A stretch of DNA of 46,613 nt, from the NCBI GenBank assembly GCA_036399835.1, contig DASWMI010000141.1:1-46613 (forward strand), given 5' to 3'. The notes under the pieces were generated by a model. The model was not told the origin of the DNA. It searched no databases and saw only the letters and a program-made list of their open reading frames with translations. The position numbers were made by a program, and so were the translations under genes. Source of the stretch: DASYML01 sp036399835 (lineage in GTDB: Bacteria; Acidobacteriota; Blastocatellia; Pyrinomonadales; Pyrinomonadaceae). This document shows positions 24,277-32,517 of this stretch, one piece after another; positions within the stretch are counted from its first letter, which is position 1, and every line of letters starts with the position of its first letter.

Positions 24277-26466
24277 TCAGTGTACACACGGAGGACAATT
24301 CTCGATGGCGATGGCTTTGTTCTGTTCGACGTAGTAGATGAAATTTCGCCCGTCGCGGATATGCGCGGTGGCCGCCAGCCGGAGGGCGAAAGCGCAGGTT
24401 GTGGTCAGTCCGGTCAGTAAAGCGTTGCCGGAAACGACCTGGTTGACTGAGCCGGGCGCGCCCGTGTTGGAACTCGCAGAGGCCAGCGTGGTGTAAGTCG
24501 GGTTGATCCCTTTGAGGTAGGCCAGCGACCAGGAGTGCAGACGGCCATTCTCCTGCGTCACGTTGGCCGTGAAGTCGAGCGGCGGGACAGAGCTTCCGGG
24601 GATGACGCCGCACTCGTTGAGTACCGCAGGAATTTGCAGGTCAACGACAGGAGGCTTGTTGTCGAGCGTAATCACCAGGTCGCAACTGTGAAGACGCGTG
24701 CTCGGAGGCGAAGGCGTTCTGGGCGGCTCGGTCATGGGCGGTAGCACGGTCGGAGGAGCGACCGTCCCATCCCTGTAATCCACCTGGCCCGCGACCAAAT
24801 GCAGACCCGCCTCATCAAAGACTTCGAGCCGCAGGATGTAAGTGCCCGTGTCCTCTTCGGCTGACGGTGTATACCAGCTGCCGATCCAGTCAGGGTTGTA
24901 CCAGTAGAAGTTGGCGTAGTCTCGCACCTTGTACAAAGCCGTCACACCGTTGACGGTAAATGGTCCGAGCGCATAGCTCTCCGAGAAGAAGGTGGATTTG
25001 TTGACGCGCGTATCGCTCAAGGGGGTCGTGATGGGCGTGAAATTTGAAGTGCCGCGCCTGGCATACGAGAGGCGGTAATAACGCGCCGGAGTGCCCCTCG
25101 TCAGGTCATCGCCAAACTGCGCGTAAACCAGAAGCGAGCCGCCGTAAGCCACGTTGCTGAGCGGCGGCACTTCGTAGAGGCCGTTAGTCTGATTAATCAG
25201 ATAGACCTCATCGTCGCCGATTCTAGTGAAGAAGACGGGCGACCCCGGCAGCGGACGAGGGTCTTCGCCGCTCCCGCACTCGATCTCTTCATGATCAATG
25301 TTGATGTCGATGTGCGCGTTGGTGACGTTCCAGTGTGTGCTGGTGTACGGGTCCGTATAAATCACCGTTTCGACGCCGTTGATGACCTGCGTCACGCGGA
25401 TGATGATGTCTGGGCGCGGGTCGTAGCGCAGGCGGCCTCTGCGAAAGTGAAAGGGCCACCAGTTAAAGCAACAACTGAAGAAGCCGTGCTGGTCCGTATA
25501 GGTCGTGCAGACCAGCTCGCGGCTGTAGAAGCATCTGGGGAAAATGGTCCAGGGCGGGATTCTCGACGTGAGCGTTAAGTTCTCCAGAGACGTAGCAATC
25601 GTAGCCGCCCTCTGTTGGACGTTCACGGTGGCCGAGGTTGTCTGTTCAGACGACAGCTGCGAGGAACGCTCAGCAGCGCCGGACGCTGTGCTCATCATCG
25701 GCTGCAAGAAGCTCAGGATAGGCATGCCCGGAGGCTCCGGCTGCGGATTCAAGCCGACCATCTCGGCGAGGCTCGGTATCTTGAAGGCCGTCGGTTGCCG
25801 TCCGAAGAGGAAATCTCCAAGCTGCACTAGTGGTCCGGGGTCCGGCTGAGGCGGCGTTGGACCAACGGGCCGCTCCCTGATAATTTCGGGAACACGAATC
25901 ACGGGCCTGTAAACCAACTGGTCCAGCCACCTGAGAAGATACGGCCCCCAGCAGTTTTCCCGGTCCACGTCGAAAATCTCGACCTTGACGAAAGGCACGG
26001 GACAATGCGTCGGGTTATCTCCGTGATGCACTTTGCGTATGTGGCCGGAGACGCAGATTCTGGCGGGCAAAAATGGCCGCCAGATTTCTATAGGCAGAAA
26101 GATGCTCGGCCTGAGGCGAAAGCCTCCAGCCTCGCTGGTCCAGTCCCTAGCCACAAACTTTTGACTATAGGCTGACGATTTGCGCACAGACTGTGGGTCG
26201 TCTCCGGGGCCGACCACGAGGTCCACGTCCGCCGGCGCGTTTAATCTGAGCGGGACTCTAAAAGTCCCCTTCGCGTCTACATCAGCCGTGCCGAGCAGTT
26301 GCCCTAGCCTGTCAAAGGCGAAAGCCTTTAACCCTAGATTAGCAGGCGCGGTCTCGGCCTCTTCCAAACGGACCTGGCCTTCGATGACCAGTCCGCCCCC
26401 CTTATCACTGCCTCCTTCTGTCGGCGGTCTGTTAGACGCGCCTTGAGGATTTTTCTCATCTGGCAT
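24277..26466 (-). CDS. Large orphan protein, no recognised family
   Basis: A 729-residue protein I cannot assign. It starts with a Gly/Pro/Ser-rich, hydrophilic stretch and has no signal peptide or membrane helix. Residues about 25-90 resemble a carboxypeptidase-regulatory-like beta domain (GTADVDAKGTFRVPLRL). A second beta-rich part (about 95-170) contains WRPFLPARICVSGHIRKVHHG. A linker with NPQPEPPG (about 242-249) follows, then a Cys-rich section (CFYSRELVCTTYTDQHGFFSCCFNWWPFHF) and further beta-sandwich-like segments. The C-terminus CPPCVH carries a CxxC. AAGGAG precedes the ATG, and a weaker -24/-12-like site lies 38 bases upstream. A multi-domain structural or cargo protein is plausible; function unknown. 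Confidence 0.75.
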   Translation of the reverse strand: MPDEKNPQGASNRPPTEGGSDKGGGLVIEGQVRLEEAETAPANLGLKAFAFDRLGQLLGTADVDAKGTFRVPLRLNAPADVDLVVGPGDDPQSVRKSSAYSQKFVARDWTSEAGGFRLRPSIFLPIEIWRPFLPARICVSGHIRKVHHGDNPTHCPVPFVKVEIFDVDRENCWGPYLLRWLDQLVYRPVIRVPEIIRERPVGPTPPQPDPGPLVQLGDFLFGRQPTAFKIPSLAEMVGLNPQPEPPGMPILSFLQPMMSTASGAAERSSQLSSEQTTSATVNVQQRAATIATSLENLTLTSRIPPWTIFPRCFYSRELVCTTYTDQHGFFSCCFNWWPFHFRRGRLRYDPRPDIIIRVTQVINGVETVIYTDPYTSTHWNVTNAHIDINIDHEEIECGSGEDPRPLPGSPVFFTRIGDDEVYLINQTNGLYEVPPLSNVAYGGSLLVYAQFGDDLTRGTPARYYRLSYARRGTSNFTPITTPLSDTRVNKSTFFSESYALGPFTVNGVTALYKVRDYANFYWYNPDWIGSWYTPSAEEDTGTYILRLEVFDEAGLHLVAGQVDYRDGTVAPPTVLPPMTEPPRTPSPPSTRLHSCDLVITLDNKPPVVDLQIPAVLNECGVIPGSSVPPLDFTANVTQENGRLHSWSLAYLKGINPTYTTLASASSNTGAPGSVNQVVSGNALLTGLTTTCAFALRLAATAHIRDGRNFIYYVEQNKAIAIENCPPCVH

Positions 26467-26811
26467 GACGATCTCCTTCCGCTATTGTGTGAGTGTGAAG
26501 AGTCTGCAAGCCAATCGCCCGGGCGTGTAGAGAGGTCGCCTCTGGCTGATGGATTTGATTCTCCTTGATGTATGCCGCACGTCAAAGTGAGGCGAAAAAG
26601 AAAGCTCTGGGTCGAAGCAGACAAATGGGATACGTCGCCTTCTCCGAACAGCAATCTTTATACCGCAAGCGAAGTCAGTGATAGTTAAAGAGGCGGGCGG
26701 GCGAGGTGTCTACTAAAGAAGACAATCAACCTTCGCCCGTGAACTTTTGTTGACAGCTTTCGCCAGAAAGAGTTCGGCAGATAAAGCGCAGGGCTGTTTC
26801 GAGGTCCGGCG
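26467..26811. other. 345-base spacer
   Basis: Besides the -24/-12-like site at 26504-26520, it holds an imperfect stem (26698-26706 with 26730-26738) that could end the minus-strand gene at 26812. No gene is supported. Confidence 0.5.
26504..26520 (-). promoter_or_regulatory. Weak -24/-12-like promoter
   Basis: On the minus strand GGGCGATTGGCTTGCA keeps GG-N10-GC and TTGCA, but lacks CAC after the GG. The distance from TTGC to the ATG (about 38 bases) equals that at the response regulator promoter. It would drive the 729-residue orphan. No TGGWCCA cluster lies upstream. Confidence 0.35.
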
Positions 26812-27060
26812 TTAGCCGTCAATAATCTCCGGCCAGACATCCGTTTGCCGATTGAGAGTCTCAGCCAGACGCTCTTCCGTCTTCTCCAGCTCGCGGCTCG
26901 CGACGAATAGCTCCCGCTCAGTCCTGCGCAATCTTCTTTCCAGTTCTTCTATGCGCTTCCTGTCATGATAGCTGACCACCTGCACAAAGATCATGTAGCC
27001 GCACTGCACGGCGACGACACAGGCCAGCGAGAGACCGATGATGAGGGCTGCGTAAATCAT
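26812..27060 (-). CDS. Small membrane-anchored coiled-coil protein
   Basis: An 82-residue protein: an N-terminal transmembrane helix (about 2-28, IYAALIIGLSLACVVAVQCGYMIFVQVV) followed by a continuous charged coiled coil (about 33-72, RIEELERRLRRTERELF and so on) and a short tail. I recognise no family. AGAGAG precedes the ATG. The topology suggests a small scaffold or regulator at the inner membrane. A promoter candidate lies at 27176-27205. It is not obviously linked in function to the orphan gene downstream. Confidence 0.65.
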   Translation of the reverse strand: MIYAALIIGLSLACVVAVQCGYMIFVQVVSYHDRKRIEELERRLRRTERELFVASRELEKTEERLAETLNRQTDVWPEIIDG

Positions 27061-27175
27061 CTCTCTAATCGCGTTTGACTGAAGAGTAAAGTGTCAGTTT
27101 GAAAATCAGGGCAGAGGGTTTGACGGCTCTTTAAATTCAAACTGGACCACTATGGCTTAGAGGGGATGCTTGATT

Positions 27176-27205
27176 ATCTTAGCTCCGGCCCCGACTGAGA
27201 GTCAA
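27176..27205 (-). promoter_or_regulatory. Possible sigma-70 promoter (minus strand)
   Basis: On the minus strand TTGACT, 18 bases and TAAGAT. It faces the small coiled-coil gene with a leader of about 110 bases. The -10 matches at four of six positions. Confidence 0.35.
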
Positions 27206-27233
27206 AAACCTTTGTCTGACAATTGAGAGATTA

Positions 27234-27392
27234 TTTCAAAACCGGAACATGAGCCACAGAGGCACAGAGAGAAGATAAATCAGAATGTGATAAGACTGTT
27301 CAAGACATCTTCCCTTCTTATTCTCTGTACATCTTTCCTGCTTATGCTCTGTGCCTCCGTGCCTCTGTGGCTAATCTTGAAATCTGTTCTTA
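27234..27392. repeat. CACAGAGGC-type inverted-repeat element, copy A
   Basis: An element of about 159 bases whose arms pair GAGCCACAGAGGCACAGAG with CTCTGTGCCT...CTGTGGCT. It is a relative of 39594-39747. The outer 20-24 bases at both ends match that copy in the same orientation, while the central part matches it as reverse complement. It ends inside the stop codon of the SRPBCC gene. The rest of the 27061-27389 spacer holds only the promoter noted above. Confidence 0.8.
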
Positions 27393-27941
27393 GTCTCTTC
27401 CGGTGCGTTTGTTATGCGGCCAGGTCGGGGCGGGCGGGGACGGGATGCGCGCGGCCTCTTCGGGAGAGCGGGCGCGGCGGCGCGCCAGCTCCAGCTTGAG
27501 GCTCTCCAGCCCGCGCGACATGGCCCAGCGATGGTTGGCCGCGAAGAGGGGCTTAAAGATAAACGAGAGCGCGGCGAGCAGGGGCTTGGCGGCGCGAATC
27601 CGCCAGTCATAAGTGATGTTGACGTGCTGGTCCACTTGTTCAAAGGTCCAGATGCCGCGCCCTACGAAATCACCGAGCGCTTCTATCGTAGAGCCTAGAG
27701 GATAGCGCGAATCCGTCAAGCGAAACTGCCAGCGCAGCGTGTAAGGCAGCCATCCCTTTGTGTAGACGCTGACCAGACGGCCTACGCCGCGCTCGTCGCC
27801 CGCCTCGAGGATTTGCACATCCAGGTAAACGGAAGGCCACCAGCGCGGCAGCTCAGAGACGTTCTCAATCACGTCCGCCACCTCCTCGACCGTCCCCTCC
27901 ACGCGCCAGTGTGTGATGAAGTGGTAATCGTTAATCGGCAT
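27390..27941 (-). CDS. SRPBCC (polyketide cyclase-like) protein
   Basis: A 183-residue protein with the START/Bet v1-like fold: a beta-strand opening YHFITHWRVEG, EVADVIENVSELPRWWPSVY (helix pair), RWQFRLTDSRYPLGSTIEALGDFVGRGIWTFE and a long C-terminal helix. Such proteins bind hydrophobic ligands, and some act as cyclases. The last 25 residues are low-complexity, Pro/Arg-rich. It is the last gene of the five-gene minus-strand operon, 24 bases after the membrane protein gene, and a repeat element lies at its stop codon. A ligand-binding or ring-closing role in the pathway is inference. Confidence 0.8.
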   Translation of the reverse strand: MPINDYHFITHWRVEGTVEEVADVIENVSELPRWWPSVYLDVQILEAGDERGVGRLVSVYTKGWLPYTLRWQFRLTDSRYPLGSTIEALGDFVGRGIWTFEQVDQHVNITYDWRIRAAKPLLAALSFIFKPLFAANHRWAMSRGLESLKLELARRRARSPEEAARIPSPPAPTWPHNKRTGRD

Positions 27942-27965
27942 GATGCTGGAAGCTTGCCCTTAAGC

Positions 27966-28445
27966 TCACGGAAGTTGCTCAAAGCTCTCGTCCGGGCGCT
28001 CATGATAAGCATAACCGACCAGCAAAATAAAGGTCGCGAGGATGAGGTGGAAGAAGATGGGAATCGTGCCGCTGGTCCAGCGCCGCGCGGGGTAGAGCTG
28101 CATTGTGATGGCGTAGCGCAACAGCATCGAAGCGAAATAGATCGAGCCGAAGATGAGCAGGCACGTGCCTGTCTTTCTTCCAGGCGCGCGGAAGAAGAAG
28201 CCTTCGCGTCGCGTGAAAGACAGGCAGACCTTCGCGTAGAGGATAATGATGAGAAGCTGGCTCGCGAGCAGATAAGGGTAAGCGAGCAGACCCGAATACC
28301 ACTCGCTCATCGGCGGCAGCCTCCATCCACAGCCGAGCGAGACCAGCAGTTGGCCCAAGACTCTGAGGATGAAAAGCAGGAGTAGACTCCAGAGCATAAA
28401 AGCCAATCTCTGATGCTTGAGTGCGGCTGTCCGTTTGAAGCTCAT
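27966..28445 (-). CDS. Four-helix membrane protein of unknown function
   Basis: A 159-residue integral membrane protein with four hydrophobic segments (about 16-36, 55-75, 93-113 and 127-147) separated by short charged loops. No family is recognised and no catalytic motif is evident. The start is 39 bases after the GH3 ligase gene and the stop 24 bases before the SRPBCC gene, so it belongs to the operon. It could export or anchor the product, or process a lipid-like intermediate. This is inference from position only. Confidence 0.75.
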   Translation of the reverse strand: MSFKRTAALKHQRLAFMLWSLLLLFILRVLGQLLVSLGCGWRLPPMSEWYSGLLAYPYLLASQLLIIILYAKVCLSFTRREGFFFRAPGRKTGTCLLIFGSIYFASMLLRYAITMQLYPARRWTSGTIPIFFHLILATFILLVGYAYHERPDESFEQLP

Positions 28446-28484
28446 CAGACTCTCTTTTGCTCCGCCTCATCTCGCGCGGGCAGC

Positions 28485-30227
28485 TCAGGCCACCAGAGCG
28501 CGGCGCAGAGTTGCGGTAGCATCCTGAGTGCGCAGCGAATCCACTCTGCCTGCCGTCGTGTGTTTCTCCATTTCGATAGAACGCACTACGGCCCGCGCGT
28601 CTTCGGGTTGGACCTCCTGGCAGAGGATACGCCATTTATACTGCGCATCGCGTTTGCCTCCCTCCACGGCGCGGCGGCGCTCTGCGTTGGCCCACCCGCG
28701 AGCCATCAGGTGCAGGCGCGGCGGATTGAGCCGCTTCGACTGACGCTTTTGCGCATACTCTATGTTGGCCCGGCACAGGGCGCGGTCAAGCTCCGGCAAG
28801 ACCTCGGCTCTCAACATCTGGTCCGGCGCGTCTCCGCGCAGCTCAAGATAGACCTCATAACGGCTGCGCGCGAAATCCGGCGCGGCGCGAAGCTGCTCTA
28901 TCGCGAGACCATATTTTTGTCTCACCTGCTCGACGGCCATCAGCAGATGATTGACATGCATCTTCTCGCCGGTGATGCTCGCCATCTCTCCTTCCTTGCG
29001 TATGAAGGCGAGCAGCGGAGCGCGCTCCCGAAAGCCCGCGACCTCAACCATGTCCCCTATCCTGTACCTGTAAAGCCCGCCGGAGGTTGTCAGCAAGATG
29101 CTATAACGCGCGCCCTCTTCAAGCTCATGGCTTGAGAGCGTGAGCGGTCTGGCCGATTCGGTTTCCGCCTCCGGGATAAACTCGTAGTAATTATCAGCGA
29201 GGGCGAGCAGGCCCTGCGGCGCGCAGTCTTCGAGCGGCACTGTGAAGTGGCCCTCGCTCGCCATGTAGCCGAGGTCGCGTAGCGGCACATCGCCGTAAAG
29301 CGCCGCGAGCTGGCGCGCCTGCAAGTGTGAACTGCCGCCAATCCAGCAGGCAATCAGGCCGAGATTGGACCAGCAATCCGAAGGGCGCAGCCGGCCCGTC
29401 TGCTGGACCAGATGCGTGAGCAGAGAGGCGCGGGCGGGGTCCGGTCTGAAGGTGGCGGCGAGACGCGCGAGCAGTTCCGGCTGGCTGCGCAATTCGACGC
29501 CGGGCGTGCCGTCGTATATCGCGCGAATCAACTCTTGCTTGCGCTCGTCGCAAACTTGAGCGAGGCGTATAAGCGTGCTCGGATTGGGCGTGGCGATGAA
29601 GGAGACCTGCGCGGCCAGCGCCGCGCGTGCCATCAGAAAATAGCGCTCGTCATAGTCCTTCGCTTCAAAGACCTCGTATGGAATGGCCTGCCTGCGGCGC
29701 AGCAGGAGCGGCAGATTCTTGTAGGTCAGCCCGGACATGCTGCCGTAAGGCAGACCCGCGGAGGTGTAGCCTTCAATCGCCTGGCTGACGACGCCGATAC
29801 CCTTCTGGTCCAGAAAGCGCGGGTGAGCTTTGAGCGCGTGCGCGAACCAGTAGTTCATCAGCCGCGCGTTAGAGCAGCGCGATTCGCGTGTCACCGGAAT
29901 CAGCTTAGGCTCGCCGGTCGTACCGCTCGTCATCGTCAGCATAAAGGGTTCGCTCGCTGTCAGGACGCGCCTTTCGCCCAACATGATCCGGTTTACGTAA
30001 GGGCGAAAGCCCTCGTAGTCTCGGATGGGGACGCGGCGGCGAAACTCTGCTTCGTCGCGGAGGGAAGCGAAACCGTGTAGGCGACCAAAGGCTGTCGAGG
30101 CATTCCGGCGTAAGAGTTTGAAGAGGAATTCGCGCTGGACCAGTTCGGGTCGGCGCGCGGCCCTTTCGAGATGTCTGGCGGCGGCCTGGCCCAGCAAGCC
30201 GATAGCTTTTTTCAGCAGTAAAGGCAT
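28485..30227 (-). CDS. GH3-family acyl-adenylating amide synthetase
   Basis: A 580-residue protein of the GH3 family (plant JAR1/GH3 relatives), which adenylates a carboxylic acid and joins it to an amino acid. The ATP-binding signature TMTSGTTGEPKLIPVT lies at 98-113. Further family blocks are YGSMSGLTYKNLP, PNPSTLI, LGYMASEGHF (a second nucleotide site), YYEFIPEAE and LTTSGGLYRYRIGDMVEV. The C-terminal domain with GEKMHVNHLL is typical. In bacteria such enzymes act in small-molecule pathways; substrates are not known here. It lies 14 bases after the epimerase gene in the operon. The pair suggests N-acyl amino acid chemistry, since related enolase-superfamily enzymes act on N-acyl amino acids. 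Confidence 0.9.
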   Translation of the reverse strand: MPLLLKKAIGLLGQAAARHLERAARRPELVQREFLFKLLRRNASTAFGRLHGFASLRDEAEFRRRVPIRDYEGFRPYVNRIMLGERRVLTASEPFMLTMTSGTTGEPKLIPVTRESRCSNARLMNYWFAHALKAHPRFLDQKGIGVVSQAIEGYTSAGLPYGSMSGLTYKNLPLLLRRRQAIPYEVFEAKDYDERYFLMARAALAAQVSFIATPNPSTLIRLAQVCDERKQELIRAIYDGTPGVELRSQPELLARLAATFRPDPARASLLTHLVQQTGRLRPSDCWSNLGLIACWIGGSSHLQARQLAALYGDVPLRDLGYMASEGHFTVPLEDCAPQGLLALADNYYEFIPEAETESARPLTLSSHELEEGARYSILLTTSGGLYRYRIGDMVEVAGFRERAPLLAFIRKEGEMASITGEKMHVNHLLMAVEQVRQKYGLAIEQLRAAPDFARSRYEVYLELRGDAPDQMLRAEVLPELDRALCRANIEYAQKRQSKRLNPPRLHLMARGWANAERRRAVEGGKRDAQYKWRILCQEVQPEDARAVVRSIEMEKHTTAGRVDSLRTQDATATLRRALVA

Positions 30228-30241
30228 GGCTTACCTTCTCC

Positions 30242-31393
30242 TCACAGAGTGATGACCTCGTGCGCGTATCTTTGAAGCGTCTCTTCGCGGATTTCTATAC
30301 CGAGGCCGGGCCCTTTGAGGAGCGCGGCCCTGCCGCCGTGACCGAAGGCCACGTTATCGCGGCTGATGTCCTCCGAGAGCAGTAGATTTCCGTAAGAGCC
30401 TTCGACAAAAGCCGGCCCTTCAAGATGTGCAGCGAGGTGTCTTCCAGCGGCTGAGAGGATGGCCGTCTCTCCGACGTGGCTGCCGAGTTGCAAACGCAGC
30501 CCGGCGCTTTGGGCCAGCCGCGCCATCCGTAGCGTGCGACTCAGCCCGCCGCACTTCGAGATACGCAGGTTAAAGAAATCGCAGGCACGCGAATCGATGA
30601 GAGCGCGCGCATCATCGAGCGTGACGAGCGATTCGTCCGCCATGATGGGAATCCGCGTCGCGGCCCTGACCTTTGCCAGATCCCGAACAGAATGGCGCGG
30701 GATGGGCTGTTCGACGGCTTCGAGGTTGAATTGGTCCAGGCAGTTTAAGGCCGTGATGGCGCGCTCGACATCGTATGCGCCGTTGGCGTCAATGCGCAGG
30801 GAGGCTTCCGCGCCGAGCGTGCGGCGGATGGCGGCGAGACGCTCGCAATCCGCTCTGCCGTCCAGCTTAATCTTGACCTGGCGGATACCGAAGAGTTTGA
30901 AATAGCGCGCGTGCTGAACGGCCCTTTGAATCGTCCCCGCGCCGATCACGCCGCTATAAATGACGCTCTCGCGCCGCGGCGGTAGAAGCCTCGCCAGAGA
31001 GAGTTGCTGCCGACGCAAAAGGCAATCCACCAGCGCCAGCTCGACCGCCGCACGCGCAGCATGCCAGGCGACGACTCCGCGCCCTTCATGCTCGGGCAGG
31101 GTGGCTTCAATGGGCGCGAGAGCGGCTACGGGGTCTGGTCCAGTGTATAGCTCCGCGTAATCGCTCTGTGCGATTGAAGGCCAGAGATGTTTGACGATGT
31201 GAGCGATGCTTGTCTCGACCGTCTCGCCCGTCACGTAAGGACGCGCCACGCCCTCACCGTAGCCGACTGTTCCATCTGCCGCCGTCAGACGCACGACAAT
31301 CGAATCGGAAAAGGCACGCTCCTGCGCGCTGTGCCTGAAGGCTTCGGCAAAAGGGATGCGGAGGGCGTAAATCCTGGCGGCGGCGATTCTCAT
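30242..31393 (-). CDS. Enolase-superfamily enzyme (muconate lactonizing subgroup)
   Basis: A 383-residue enzyme with the MLE-subgroup active site: KIKLDG (K174, K176), metal ligands D202 (RIDANGAY), E228 (EQPIP) and D253 (ADES), and the second lysine K280 (ISKCGG). This pattern is that of dipeptide epimerases, N-succinylamino acid racemases and o-succinylbenzoate synthases. An epimerase or racemase of an N-acyl or peptidyl amino acid is the best guess, because no menaquinone genes are near. Its start overlaps the stop of the diiron oxidase gene by four bases (31390-31393), so the two are translationally coupled. A mandelate-type dehydratase is excluded by the lysine pair. Confidence 0.88.
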   Translation of the reverse strand: MRIAAARIYALRIPFAEAFRHSAQERAFSDSIVVRLTAADGTVGYGEGVARPYVTGETVETSIAHIVKHLWPSIAQSDYAELYTGPDPVAALAPIEATLPEHEGRGVVAWHAARAAVELALVDCLLRRQQLSLARLLPPRRESVIYSGVIGAGTIQRAVQHARYFKLFGIRQVKIKLDGRADCERLAAIRRTLGAEASLRIDANGAYDVERAITALNCLDQFNLEAVEQPIPRHSVRDLAKVRAATRIPIMADESLVTLDDARALIDSRACDFFNLRISKCGGLSRTLRMARLAQSAGLRLQLGSHVGETAILSAAGRHLAAHLEGPAFVEGSYGNLLLSEDISRDNVAFGHGGRAALLKGPGLGIEIREETLQRYAHEVITL

Positions 31394-32097
31394 AAGCTCG
31401 AGACGAGAGCATGGCGAGAGGGCAGGCTTTCGCCGAAGTAGCGTTTCAGAAAGACGTTTTCGCGGAAAGTGATTTCGAGCAAAGAGCGCAGGTCATCCAT
31501 CTCAAAGTCGTAATAAGCGACGTAATCAACCACCGCATCAAGTCCCTCTTCGGCGTGGCGCTGGTCCACTTCTGAGTGATGCAGAAACCACTCCAAAGCT
31601 TCTCCCGTGAGGCCGCGATGTTTGGAGAGAAAACCCGCCATGCTCTGCGCCAGCCGCGAGAGCATCCATTCAAAGCAGGTCACTTCGAGCAGGACCACCA
31701 GCCCGAACTCTTTGAACGAGCCGAAGAGTATAGGGTCCGTGCACATCTGCCGCAGCTCGTCTTGCGACTCCGCTTCGAGCCGCTCCAGCGTCTCCTGCTC
31801 GAACCCTGAGGCTTCTGCCAGCTTGAGCAAAAGCTGCGGGTGAGCGACCGCCTCTCCGTCAAGGCCCAGCTCTTCGAGCATGTTGTGCTTGAGGCTTCGG
31901 GCTGCGCGCGGCGGAGACATGGAGTAGAGGAAGGCCAGAATCTGCGGGCTTTTAAGGTGCGTCCGGCAGAGACCTTCAATCAGGTGGTCGTAGTCCTGCT
32001 TCTGCGCGCGCCCCGATTTGAGAGACTGAAAAGCAGCGGAGGCGGCAAAGGCTTCCGTCTGTCCGGCAAACTCCGATTCAACCAGCGAACGAATCAA
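31390..32097 (-). CDS. Heme-oxygenase-like diiron oxidase (HDO)
   Basis: A 235-residue all-helical protein of the iron-containing redox enzyme family related to TENA, PqqC, UndA and CADD. Candidate metal ligands are E75/E76 and H86 (LEELG and VAHPQ), E138 (LLEVT), and H174, D178 and H181 in HSEVDQRH; the H-x3-D-x2-H group is characteristic. Family members use O2 to decarboxylate, desaturate or cleave substrates. I chose a TTG start at 32097 because GGGAGGA lies eight bases before it; an upstream GTG frame to 32220 would begin inside the palindrome at 32211-32238. It is first in the five-gene operon and overlaps the epimerase gene by four bases. Confidence 0.82.
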   Translation of the reverse strand: MIRSLVESEFAGQTEAFAASAAFQSLKSGRAQKQDYDHLIEGLCRTHLKSPQILAFLYSMSPPRAARSLKHNMLEELGLDGEAVAHPQLLLKLAEASGFEQETLERLEAESQDELRQMCTDPILFGSFKEFGLVVLLEVTCFEWMLSRLAQSMAGFLSKHRGLTGEALEWFLHHSEVDQRHAEEGLDAVVDYVAYYDFEMDDLRSLLEITFRENVFLKRYFGESLPSRHALVSSL

Positions 32098-32105
32098 TGT
32101 CTCTT

Positions 32106-32112
32106 TCCTCCC
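32106..32112 (-). promoter_or_regulatory. Ribosome-binding site that sets the HDO start
   Basis: GGGAGGA on the minus strand, eight bases before TTG at 32097. It is the reason for preferring this start over the longer GTG frame. Confidence 0.6.
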
Positions 32113-32210
32113 GATTGGTCCACAAATTCCGTTAGGGCCGCGAGCTTTATGGCAACGACAGCAATCCGGTAGGCTTAACATAAAGGCCGGAAGGAGCGAG
32201 GGCGAGCAGC

Positions 32211-32238
32211 GGTGTGACACTTAATTAACTGTCACACC
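32211..32238. promoter_or_regulatory. 28-bp palindrome, probable operator
   Basis: Nine-base arms GGTGTGACA (32211-32219) and TGTCACACC (32230-32238) flank CTTAATTAAC; only one base pair breaks the full dyad. No T tract follows, so it is not a terminator. It lies about 115-140 bases upstream of the operon start, in the gap shared with the divergent hybrid kinase gene. The size and A/T centre fit a TetR- or GntR-type dimer site. The rest of the 32098-32517 gap holds small stems at 32271-32289 and 32324-32343 and no gene. Confidence 0.6.
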
Positions 32239-32517
32239 TGAGAAGCCTTCATCAAGGATTCGACCGGGCCGGGCCTCTGCGAAAGGCCCTGTCATCCTCT
32301 CGTCAAAGCTGATTTTGACGGATGAGCGATGAAGGAATCGCTCCTTGAGATTGGTCCAGATGCGTTTGGGTTATCGAAGGGCCTTTGATTATCTGCTGGA
32401 TTTCAACGTGTAAGCGCGGTAGAATGCGGGTCGTGGCCCCCCCGCCTCTCAACCTGATGCCTGGCTCCACTGTAAGACTTCAAGCCAGCGTGTTCTGCGA
32501 CTTACATCATCTGTTAG

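Noticed and set aside
32211..32238. CRP-type site reading of the palindrome
   Set aside because: TGTGA and TCACA are separated by far more than the six bases of a CRP site.
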